NCBI GenBank assembly: GCA_045801465.1
Contig: JBJMSU010000249.1
Coordinates: 1 to 22,629, forward strand
DNA from: DATFWC01 sp045801465
GTDB taxonomy: Bacteria > Pseudomonadota > Alphaproteobacteria > Rhizobiales > Xanthobacteraceae
Length of the DNA stretch: 22,629 nucleotides
Reading direction: 5' to 3'
Both the position numbers and the translations under genes were made by a program. The notes beneath the pieces are model-generated. The model worked only from the letters and a program-made list of their open reading frames with translations, had not been told where the DNA came from and made no database searches. This document shows positions 14,705 to 21,567 of the stretch, piece by piece (positions within the stretch are counted from its first letter, which is position 1; each line of letters begins with the position of its first letter).

Positions 14705-16288
14705 TCACTTCCGCCCGTCCTTCAGCACGTATTTCCCGTTATCGAGCCGGCCGAGGCGATCGCCGGCATAGAGGCGGTCGAGCTCGCGCACGATCTCGCG
14801 ACCGTCGCGGCTGCCCAGCGCCGCCACCAGCTCGACGAAGCTCGCCGGCGCGGCGCTCAGCGCATCGATCACACTCTTCTGACGGCCACGAGCCGTAGCG
14901 CCCGCTACTGCGGGCGCCGCCGGAACTGCCCACTCGAAATTGCCCGTCTTGCCGAACGGGATGGTGCAGTCGAATCCTGCCTTGGCGCCGGTGCGGGCGC
15001 CGCCGAGCGAGGGATCGAGCGGCACCACACGAAAGCCGGTTGCCACCATGAGGTCGCGGTCGGCCTGAAAGCGCGTCGCCAGCGCCCAGTCCACCTGCTC
15101 GTCCGAGAACACGTCGACGTCGGCATCGAAGGCGAACACGTGCTTGGCCTCCGCCATCGAGCCGAACACCGCGCAAATCGCGTTGCGCGCCTCGCCCGGC
15201 ACGCGCTGGCGCAGCGACAGACGGATATTGTACATGCCGCCGCTCGACGGCGTGGCAAACACCGCGACCGGCTCGCGCACCGCCGTCACCAGCGCCGCCC
15301 ATGCCGCCGTCTCGGTCTTCATGGTGGTGAGCTGGGCGGTATCGGTGCGCGCGAGCTCGCGCCCGCCGATGGTAGCGGTCTGGAAGAGTGCGTCCCGGCG
15401 ATGCGTGATCGCGGTCAGTCGAAACACCGGATTGCGCTTCACGACGCCGTAATAGCCGACGTACTCGCCGTAAGGACCCTCCGGCTCGGTATGGCCCTGC
15501 GGGTCGAGGAACCCTTCGAGCACGTATTCAGCGTCGGCCGGCACCCACACGTCGTTGGTGACGCATTTGACGATCGGCACGGGCGCGCCGCGCAGCGCGC
15601 CGATCACCGCGAGCTCGTCCATCGGCGGGGTGGCGGTGACGGCGGCGATGAAATCCGCCGGATGCGAGCCGACCGCATAGGCGACCGGCAACGGCTCCTT
15701 GCGCGCCACCGATTCCAGATAGATCGCGCGCAGATCGCTGGGCGCGATCAAATCGATGCCGGCGTGGCGAGGTCCGCGCAGCATGATCCGGCGGCAGCCC
15801 ACGTTGGTGAAGCCGCTGCCGGGAAACAGCGCGAAATCGAGGCTCGCCGAAATGTACGGCGCGCCGTCCTCGCCATGCTGCAGGTGCACCGGCAGCGCAC
15901 ACAGGTCGGCATCGTCGCCGGTGCGGACCACTTCGTGGACCGGCGCATCCTCGACCTTGACGGGCGCGTGTGGGGTCTTGAGGCGCTCCTGCAGCGCCGC
16001 CAGCAGTGCGCGGTCGTCGGTATCGAGCGCGAGGGCAAGACGGCGGCGCGAGCCCATGACGTTGCCGGTGAGCTCCGCCTTCTCGGGTCCGACCGACGTG
16101 AAATGGACGGCGCGCGGATTGCCGTCGAGCACCGCAGCCACGTCCAGGAGGTCGATCGGCTTGTCGTGGACCTCGCACTCACCCCATTCGACCAGGCGGT
16201 CGACGAAGTGACGCAGCCGAAATCGCTCGGTGTCGCAAGCCGGCTCGTCAGCAGCCGCGCGAGGAGTAGAGGCGAGAACGGAAACCAT
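14705..16288 (-). CDS. UbiD-family prenylated-FMN-dependent decarboxylase
   Basis: A 527-aa UbiD-family enzyme, a reversible decarboxylase of aromatic or alpha,beta-unsaturated acids using prenylated FMN. The signature EGPYGE places Glu270 and Glu275 at the positions of Glu277 and Glu282 in Fdc1, and NVGCRR (162-167) gives Arg167 as the match to the third catalytic residue (Arg173). RGPRHAGID follows as the cofactor segment. ATG 16288 has GGAGAG 6 bases upstream. The length is on the long side: the last 60 residues (SVIDALSAAPASFVELVAAL onward) resemble a small winged-helix domain after a linker. The flavin prenyltransferase UbiX needed for the cofactor is not in the window. Likely in a transcript with the molybdenum hydroxylase and crotonase; substrate unknown. 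Confidence 0.92.
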   Translation of the reverse strand: MVSVLASTPRAAADEPACDTERFRLRHFVDRLVEWGECEVHDKPIDLLDVAAVLDGNPRAVHFTSVGPEKAELTGNVMGSRRRLALALDTDDRALLAALQERLKTPHAPVKVEDAPVHEVVRTGDDADLCALPVHLQHGEDGAPYISASLDFALFPGSGFTNVGCRRIMLRGPRHAGIDLIAPSDLRAIYLESVARKEPLPVAYAVGSHPADFIAAVTATPPMDELAVIGALRGAPVPIVKCVTNDVWVPADAEYVLEGFLDPQGHTEPEGPYGEYVGYYGVVKRNPVFRLTAITHRRDALFQTATIGGRELARTDTAQLTTMKTETAAWAALVTAVREPVAVFATPSSGGMYNIRLSLRQRVPGEARNAICAVFGSMAEAKHVFAFDADVDVFSDEQVDWALATRFQADRDLMVATGFRVVPLDPSLGGARTGAKAGFDCTIPFGKTGNFEWAVPAAPAVAGATARGRQKSVIDALSAAPASFVELVAALGSRDGREIVRELDRLYAGDRLGRLDNGKYVLKDGRK

Positions 16289-16322
16289 GCCGCACTCTCC
16301 GGTTATGCCCGGCGTTGTACAT

Positions 16323-16372
16323 CGCCGATGCCAAACAGCGCCAGCAGCTTGTACGGCGGATTAGCATCGGCG
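16323..16372. repeat. Inverted repeat upstream of the UbiD gene
   Basis: CGCCGATGC (16323-16331) and GCATCGGCG (16364-16372) pair perfectly across 32 bases. It lies between the second permease and the UbiD start, and could be a terminator for the ABC operon or a regulator site; there is no T-tract. Confidence 0.4.
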
Positions 16373-16432
16373 TGATGCGCCATTCCCTCGCTGCACGGTC
16401 GGTTGCGGCTTCGCCTGCCATATCCCGCCTCG

Positions 16433-17407
16433 TCATCCCGTCATTGCGCGGCGCAGCGCCAGCAGGCGACGCTGCAGCTCGGGCGCGTCGATGAGCGCCA
16501 CGCTCAACAGCACCGCGCCGGTGACGATGTCGTGCACGAACGGCGGTACCCCGATTGCGGTGAGGCCGGAGCGAAGCACGCAGAGAACCAGCACCCCGCC
16601 GGCGATGCCGACCGGCGTGCCGCGTCCGCCGGCGAGCGAGACACCGCCGATAATCGCGGCGGCGGTGGCCGGCACCAGGGTGTCCACCAGCGCGACCGGT
16701 GAAGCCGCGGCGAGGCTGTAGCTCAACAGCGCGCCGGCGAGCGCGGTGAGGATTCCGGACACGGCGAACACCGCGATGACCATACGGTTGACGGGTACCC
16801 CGGCAACCAGAGCCGCACGCGGATTGCTGCCGACCGCCGTGATGTCGCGACCGAGCCGGGTCCACAGAAACACGAATGCAGCAACGACATACAGGGCGAT
16901 GGCGACAGCATTGCGCAGGGAGAAAACGCCGAGCACCGGTTCGTTCACCAGCATGGCGACGTCCATGCGCGGGTAGCCGATCGTGGCGTTGCCGGTCAAC
17001 ACGTAAGCAATGCCGCCGACGGTAAGCAGGCCGCCCAGGGTGACGCCGACGGAACTCAGCCGCAGGCTGACCATGATGGCGCCCTGGCACACGCCCGACA
17101 TGGCGCCGACCAGCATGGCGGCCGCAATGCCGATGAGCGGATATTCGGCGCCCAGCATGACGGCGACACAACCGGCAAGGCTCATCATGCTACCGACCGA
17201 GAGATCGAATTCGCGCGCAATCATCGTGAGCCCCAACCCCAACGCCACAGGCCCGATGGTGGCGAACTGCTGCAGCACGCTGAAGGCGGTAGCGCGGTTG
17301 AGGAAGCGACCGTGACCGAGATCCACGAGAGCGAACGCCAGCACCATTGCCGCAAGCAGCAGGAACGGGCGCACCGACGGGGAGCTCAGCGCGGGCGCGA
17401 CGCTCAT
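16433..17407 (-). CDS. ABC transporter permease, ribose/branched-chain type (second permease)
   Basis: A 324-aa inner-membrane permease of the RbsC/BPD_transp_2 type. It has about nine or ten hydrophobic helices, a loop GRDITAVGSNPRAALVAGVP that contacts the ATPase in this family, and the conserved GGVSLAGGRGTPVG segment near residues 255-268. ATG 17407 overlaps the TGA of the first permease (ATGA, 17404-17407), so the two are translationally coupled and probably form a heterodimeric channel. The frame is open much further upstream (to 18256), but that stretch is an antisense-free shadow of the first permease. Partners are the receptor and double ATPase upstream in the same direction. The substrate, a sugar or similar polar molecule, is inferred from family only. 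Confidence 0.92.
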   Translation of the reverse strand: MSVAPALSSPSVRPFLLLAAMVLAFALVDLGHGRFLNRATAFSVLQQFATIGPVALGLGLTMIAREFDLSVGSMMSLAGCVAVMLGAEYPLIGIAAAMLVGAMSGVCQGAIMVSLRLSSVGVTLGGLLTVGGIAYVLTGNATIGYPRMDVAMLVNEPVLGVFSLRNAVAIALYVVAAFVFLWTRLGRDITAVGSNPRAALVAGVPVNRMVIAVFAVSGILTALAGALLSYSLAAASPVALVDTLVPATAAAIIGGVSLAGGRGTPVGIAGGVLVLCVLRSGLTAIGVPPFVHDIVTGAVLLSVALIDAPELQRRLLALRRAMTG

Positions 17408-18363
17408 CGGCTCTCGCCGAGCGTGTGCAGCATGATGACGCCGAGCACGATCAGCCCGACGATGAGGTACTGCATCTGCGTCGAGAAACCCCACAGCAGC
17501 AGCAGCACCTGGATCACCGAGATGATGACGGTGCCGGCGAGCGTGCGCAACGCCGAGCCTTCGCCGCCCTGAATGGCGGTGCCGCCCACCAGGACGGCGC
17601 TGATCGCGTGATAGTCGTAGCCGATGCCGTGCTCCATATCGCCCGAGGAATAGCGCGCCGCCATGAGCACGGCGGAGAGCGCGGTGCACAGGCCCGCCAT
17701 CACATAGGCGCCCGTGACGGTGCGCCAGGTGACGACGCCGGCCGCGACGGCGGCGCGGTGATTGCTTCCCACCATATAGAGATTGCGGCCGAACCGAGTA
17801 GCGACGAGGATCAGCTCGCCGACCGCGACGGTGACGAGGAATGCCGCCACCGGCAGCGGGAGCGGCCCGATCCGGCCTTTCAGCACGTCGGTTTCCGAGC
17901 CTTCCGGATAGATGCCGCGGCCGCCGGTGAACAGCGTCACGAAGCCGTAGATCAGCGCCAGCACCGCCATGCTGACGATGATCGGATTGGCGCGCACCGT
18001 GCCGATCACCAGGCCTTGCAGGCCGGTGAGCGCCGCGCTGAAGGCAAACGCCACAACCAGCGCGCCGAAGAGACCAAGCGGCAGGCTCGCCATGAACACG
18101 ATTGTCGTCACCGACAAGGTGGCGCCGAGGCAAAACGACATCACGTTCCCGGAGAGCGTGATGAACGTCATGCCCACCGCCACGCAGCCGATGAACGACA
18201 TGGTGGTGGCGAGCGAGAACAGGCTGGTGGCGGTGAGGAAGCCCGGCGTTGCCCAAGCTGCCGCCACCAGCGCCACCACCGCCGCCGCCCGGACCGCCAC
18301 GAGCATGCGCTTGCGCCGCGACTGCGGCAGCCGAAGGCGCTCGGCAATGGCGTATGGACTCAT
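17404..18363 (-). CDS. ABC transporter permease, ribose/branched-chain type (first permease)
   Basis: A 319-aa inner-membrane permease of the same family as its downstream neighbour, with about eight to ten helices. The ATPase-contact loop GRNLYMVGSNHRAAVAAGV and the SAVLVGGTAIQGGEGS segment match RbsC-like proteins. ATG 18363 is chosen over the open frame to 18456, because the extra part is translated repeat DNA. The ribosome binding site is unusual: the G-rich tail of a palindromic repeat (GGGTGGGGG, 18379-18371 on the minus strand) stands 7 bases from the ATG. The gene is 253 bp from the ATPase gene, and that gap is filled by two repeat copies. It overlaps the second permease by four bases. 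Confidence 0.92.
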   Translation of the reverse strand: MSPYAIAERLRLPQSRRKRMLVAVRAAAVVALVAAAWATPGFLTATSLFSLATTMSFIGCVAVGMTFITLSGNVMSFCLGATLSVTTIVFMASLPLGLFGALVVAFAFSAALTGLQGLVIGTVRANPIIVSMAVLALIYGFVTLFTGGRGIYPEGSETDVLKGRIGPLPLPVAAFLVTVAVGELILVATRFGRNLYMVGSNHRAAVAAGVVTWRTVTGAYVMAGLCTALSAVLMAARYSSGDMEHGIGYDYHAISAVLVGGTAIQGGEGSALRTLAGTVIISVIQVLLLLWGFSTQMQYLIVGLIVLGVIMLHTLGESR

Positions 18364-18370
18364 AATCGCA

Positions 18371-18420
18371 CCCCCACCCGGCCGTCCTTCGGACGGCGAC
18401 CCTCCCCCTGCAGGGGAGGG
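18371..18420 (-). repeat. Two-hairpin palindromic repeat, copy 2
   Basis: On the minus strand: CCCTCCCC/GGGGAGGG hairpin, then GCCGTCC-GAA-GGACGGC (perfect 7-bp stem), then the GGGTGGGGG tail, which ends 7 bases before the permease start and doubles as its ribosome site. It is the inverted partner of copy 3. Confidence 0.88.
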
Positions 18421-18524
18421 ATGGCGCGAGTGGATCGGCTCAGCCCACGAGACCACGTGTTATCAGCGTTGCGGCGTGTCTCAGCCGCTTGATTTGCTCG
18501 CAACCAGGTGCCGCAGACTCCAAT

Positions 18525-18582
18525 CCCTCCCCCGAAGGGGGAGGGTGACCGGGGTCGCATAGCGACCACGGTCGGGTGGGGG
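18525..18582 (+). repeat. Two-hairpin palindromic repeat, copy 3
   Basis: CCCTCCCCC-GAA-GGGGGAGGG (18525-18545) is a perfect 9-bp hairpin. The second stem is longer than in the other copies: GACCG (18547-18551) with CGGTC (18569-18573), a G-A mismatch, then GGTCGC-ATA-GCGACC (18553-18567). The GGGTGGGGG tail is at 18574-18582. Confidence 0.88.
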
Positions 18583-18616
18583 TTCAACGGACGGCTGCTT
18601 TGCGAGCGGATGCTGC

Positions 18617-20140
18617 TCACGCCATCTGCTCCGTCGGGTGGGTGATGTCGGAGACGATGCGGTGCATCGTGACCTCATGGCGCGCGTAGGAGCCGACCTG
18701 CCGGCCGCGATAGAGCGTAATGACGATGTCGCCGAGGCCGATGATTTCCTCGAGATCGGTCGACGTCATCACCAGCGCGTAGCCGCGCGCGCAGAACTCA
18801 CGCATGAGGCGATAGATATCGGCGCGCGCGCCAACGTCGATGCCGCGCGTCGGCTCGTCCATGACGAGCACGCCGGTCTCGCCGCGATCGATGCAGCGAC
18901 CGAACGCGAGCTTCTGCTGGTTGCCGCCGCTCAATTCGTCGGCCAGCGAACCGAGACGCCGCCGATCGACCCCGACCTGGGCGGCGAGCTTGACCGCCGC
19001 TGTCTTCAGGCCGCGCCGGTCGATCAGGCCGAACCGCGTATAGGCGGCGAGCCGCGTGGCGACGAGATTGTCGCGCACGCTCAAGGCGCGGAACACGCCC
19101 TCCTCGGCGCGGTCGCCCGACACGAACATGATGTTGTGCTCAAGCGCGTGCGCGGCGGAGCCGAGCCGCAGCTCTTCGCCGTTGACCGTGACGCGGCCGG
19201 TCGCTTCGGGAACGAGGCCGGCGAGCGCAGTGATCACCTCGACGGCTCCCGAGCCGACCTGGCCGGCGATGCACGCGATTTTGCCGCTCGGCACGTTCGT
19301 ATGAAAGTGCGTCAAGCGCCCCGGCACGCAGAGGTCGTCGACCATCAATGCGGGCTTGCCCTCGGTCGACGCCGGCTCCGGATACATCTCGACGAAGCTG
19401 CGGCCGAGCATCACTTCGATCAGCGTTTTGCGGTCGATGCCGGCAACCGGGTGGGTTGCTACCAGTTCGCCGTTGCGTAACACGCTCACCGAGTCACAGA
19501 GCCGGAACACTTCGGCGAGCCGGTGCGTGATGTAGATAATCGTGCGTCCTTCGCGCTTGAGCGCGGCGAGCGCCGCGAAGATGCGGTCGATTTCCCGGTC
19601 CGTGAGGGTTGCGGTCGGCTCGTCGAGGATGAGAACGCGGGCATCACGCGTGAGCATGCGCGCGATCTCGACGAGCTGCCGCTCGCCGACCGCGAGGCGG
19701 GCGACCGAAGTCTCAAGCCGGATATGCCCGGCACCGAGCCGCTCCAGCGCCCCGCGCGCGCGCTGCCGCAATCCCGCTCGCCGATGAAAGAACGGAACCT
19801 TGACCGAGCCGAGCCAGATGTTGTCCTCAACCGAGAGGTCGGGGCACAGGCTGAGTTCCTGCGCCACCAGCGCGATGCCGAGCTCCTGCGCCTGGCGCGG
19901 ATTGACGACGGAGATAGGCTGGCCGTCGATCACGATCGTCCCGGCATCGGGCGCATAGACACCGGTCAGAATTTTGACAAGCGTGCTCTTGCCGGCGCCG
20001 TTCTCGCCACAGATGGCGTGGATTTCACCCGCCCGAAAATCGAGCGACACGTCCCTGAGTGCCGTGATCGGGCCGAAGCTTTTCGTGAGCCCGCGCACAC
20101 CGAGCACGGAGGCCGCTGCATCGCTCGATATCGAGGACAT
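18617..20140 (-). CDS. ABC transporter double ATP-binding protein, sugar type (RbsA/MglA-like)
   Basis: A 507-aa cytoplasmic ATPase with two fused nucleotide-binding domains, as in RbsA and MglA. Domain 1 has Walker A GENGAGKST (45-53), a degenerate signature LAVGERQ and Walker B VLILDEPTATLT. Domain 2 has a degenerate Walker A (GQVGSGAVE, lacking GKS/T), a canonical signature LSGGNQQK and Walker B VLVMDEPTRGIDVG. Loss of the second Walker A Lys is normal in this family, so it is not a defect. ATG 20140 starts the domain well, but its ribosome site is weak. It serves the two permeases downstream and the receptor upstream, though 230- and 253-bp gaps full of repeats separate them. Confidence 0.94.
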   Translation of the reverse strand: MSSISSDAAASVLGVRGLTKSFGPITALRDVSLDFRAGEIHAICGENGAGKSTLVKILTGVYAPDAGTIVIDGQPISVVNPRQAQELGIALVAQELSLCPDLSVEDNIWLGSVKVPFFHRRAGLRQRARGALERLGAGHIRLETSVARLAVGERQLVEIARMLTRDARVLILDEPTATLTDREIDRIFAALAALKREGRTIIYITHRLAEVFRLCDSVSVLRNGELVATHPVAGIDRKTLIEVMLGRSFVEMYPEPASTEGKPALMVDDLCVPGRLTHFHTNVPSGKIACIAGQVGSGAVEVITALAGLVPEATGRVTVNGEELRLGSAAHALEHNIMFVSGDRAEEGVFRALSVRDNLVATRLAAYTRFGLIDRRGLKTAAVKLAAQVGVDRRRLGSLADELSGGNQQKLAFGRCIDRGETGVLVMDEPTRGIDVGARADIYRLMREFCARGYALVMTSTDLEEIIGLGDIVITLYRGRQVGSYARHEVTMHRIVSDITHPTEQMA

Positions 20141-20171
20141 TTCTGATGCTCAGCCGATCAACAGACTCCAT

Positions 20172-20218
20172 CCCTCCCCGCAGGGGAGGGTGGTCGGCCG
20201 AAGGCCGACCGGGTGGGG
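20172..20218 (+). repeat. Two-hairpin palindromic repeat, copy 4
   Basis: CCCTCCCC-GCA-GGGGAGGG (20172-20190), then GGTCGGCC-GAA-GGCCGACC (20192-20210, perfect 8-bp stem), then GGGTGGGG. It is paired head-to-tail inverted with copy 5, about 60 bp away. Confidence 0.88.
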
Positions 20219-20281
20219 TTTGTTAGAATGGAAGGGGACGGCGGGTAGCGCGCTGATGTTGATTGGCGACACGCTGCACTT

Positions 20282-20331
20282 CCCCCACCCGGCCTCGCTG
20301 CGCTCGGCCACCCTCCCCCTTCGGGGGAGGG
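20282..20331 (-). repeat. Two-hairpin palindromic repeat, copy 5
   Basis: On the minus strand: CCCTCCCCC-GAA-GGGGGAGGG, then GGCCGAGC-GCA-GCGAGGCC with a tandem G-A mismatch as in copy 1, then GGGTGGGGG. It lies about 40 bases downstream of the receptor gene stop codon. Confidence 0.88.
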
Positions 20332-20370
20332 ATGGAGCAACCTGCACCGCAACCGACCATCGAAGCCGCC

Positions 20371-21360
20371 TCAATAATTGCATGCGGCGTGGTGCTTCGG
20401 CAGCGTCTCCTTGGTGATGGTTTCCGTCGGCAGCCATACGGCCTTCTCCAGCTTCTTGCCGTCGAAGAACTCCTTCACGCGCGCGCCCACCACTTTCCCT
20501 TCCTCGTGCGGGATCAGGTAGAAGGTGGCGACCATCTTACCCGCCTCGAGATTTTTCACGCCCGGCGCCTGGCAGTTGCCGCCGACCACGACCAGGCTGC
20601 CCGGCGCCGTACCGAGCTTGATGCCTGCCGCGTCGGCCGCCTGGATCGCCCCGTTGGCCAGGCTGTCGTTCATGCCGTAGATGCCGTCGAGCCCGCCTTG
20701 GCCGGCGAAGCGGGCGAGAAGCTGGCCGGCCGTGCGCTCGGCGACCGCCGGATTCCACTTCACGTCCTCGGTCACCACCACCTCGAAGCCCGGCTCTCTG
20801 GCGACCGCCTCGCGGAAAGCACGGTCGCGGATCGGCGCCTTGCCTTCCGCCATGCTGCCGGCGATGACGGCGATCTTGGCCTTGGCGCGGCCGCCGTCCT
20901 TGAGCGCCTTCACCATGGCCTCGCCGGCGAGGCGGCCGAAGGTCACGTCCTCGTAGCCGACGTAGGATTCGTACAGGTCCTTGGTCTCGCCGCCTTCCAG
21001 CGGGACGACGATGAGCACGACCGGAATATTGGCGTTCTTGGCGCGCGTGAGCGGCGGGATGATCGCCTTCTGGCTGATCGTCTGCACGACGAAGAGGTCG
21101 AACTTCTGCGCGATGGCATCGTCGATCTGCTGCGCCTGCAGGGCGGGATCGAACGGGCTGGAAAACGTCGTGATCTTCATACCGGCGGCGGTCGCCGTAT
21201 CGGCGATGCTCTTCGACAGGGCGCCGAGGTACTTGTCCTGGGTCGGTCCCACGAACAGCGCCACGCGCTTGCCCTCGGGCGCCGCGGCGGCCTCGTGACT
21301 TGCCGCCAGCGGCGCGCCCAGCAGCACCGCGAGGCCGAGCAGAATTCGCAAGCCCCTCAT
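20371..21360 (-). CDS. Sugar-type ABC transporter substrate-binding protein (RbsB-like)
   Basis: A 329-aa periplasmic binding protein of the type 1 fold (Peripla_BP_4). A signal peptide covers about residues 1-27 (hydrophobic core LRILLGLAVLLGAPLAA, cleavage near AAA). The mature protein starts KRVALFVGPTQDKYLGALSK, and the AAG...TTFSSPFDPALQAQQIDDAIAQKFDLFVV block is typical of ribose/xylose receptors; DGIYGMNDSLANGAIQAADA is the matching C-lobe segment. The start is fixed by GGGAGG six to seven bases before ATG. It heads the ABC operon; a candidate promoter is at 21420-21447. The C-terminal end AACNY carries a Cys of unknown meaning. The ligand cannot be read from the sequence. Confidence 0.92.
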   Translation of the reverse strand: MRGLRILLGLAVLLGAPLAASHEAAAAPEGKRVALFVGPTQDKYLGALSKSIADTATAAGMKITTFSSPFDPALQAQQIDDAIAQKFDLFVVQTISQKAIIPPLTRAKNANIPVVLIVVPLEGGETKDLYESYVGYEDVTFGRLAGEAMVKALKDGGRAKAKIAVIAGSMAEGKAPIRDRAFREAVAREPGFEVVVTEDVKWNPAVAERTAGQLLARFAGQGGLDGIYGMNDSLANGAIQAADAAGIKLGTAPGSLVVVGGNCQAPGVKNLEAGKMVATFYLIPHEEGKVVGARVKEFFDGKKLEKAVWLPTETITKETLPKHHAACNY

Positions 21361-21419
21361 GATGTCCTCCCTTCCTTATCGTTTGAATTGTCGTGCGCCG
21401 GAACCTCGCGCTTCTGCGT

Positions 21420-21447
21420 ATCTTATGGCCAAATATTTTTCCGGCAA
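21420..21447 (-). promoter_or_regulatory. Candidate promoter for the ABC importer operon
   Basis: On the minus strand, TTGCCG (21447-21442) and TAAGAT (21425-21420) lie 16 bases apart, each matching the consensus at 4 of 6 places. The spacer is unusually AT-rich (GAAAAATATTTGGCCA). Expected leader about 53 bases. Confidence 0.4.
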
Positions 21448-21484
21448 AAGTCCCACCATGCGGTACAGACCTCACTCGCGAGCT

Positions 21485-21555
21485 GTAGCCCAGATGGAGC
21501 GGAGCGCAATCCGGGATGGGCCTCTCCCGGATTTTCGCTCCGCTTCATCCGGGCC
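21485..21555. repeat. GTAGCCCG-bounded palindromic repeat, copy 2
   Basis: Related to 9229-9298. GATGGAGCGGAGCG (21493-21506) pairs with CGCTCCGCTTCATC (21536-21549) with one G-T pair, then AATCCGGGA (21508-21516) with TCCCGGATT (21525-21533). It sits between the LLM oxygenase stop codon and the ABC promoter, and may separate their transcripts. Confidence 0.85.
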
Positions 21556-21567
21556 AGGATTGCAAAA

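Noticed and set aside
15140..16375. Open frame of 411 codons on the plus strand
   Set aside because: Shadow of the UbiD gene, which has its full catalytic signature.
17408..18256. N-terminal extension of the second permease
   Set aside because: The frame is open but is an alternative frame of the first permease; ATGA overlap at 17404-17407 and family length support the short form.
17347..18492. Open frame of 381 codons on the plus strand
   Set aside because: Antisense to the two permeases; composition dominated by Arg, His, Gln and Asp, with no hydrophobic or domain structure.
18617..20140. Defective ATPase, because the second Walker A lacks GKS/T
   Set aside because: This degeneracy is normal in RbsA/MglA-type double ATPases.
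220..20331. CRISPR or IS element made of the GC-rich repeats
   Set aside because: The copies are scattered in both orientations, lack regular spacers, and no transposase or cas gene is in the window.
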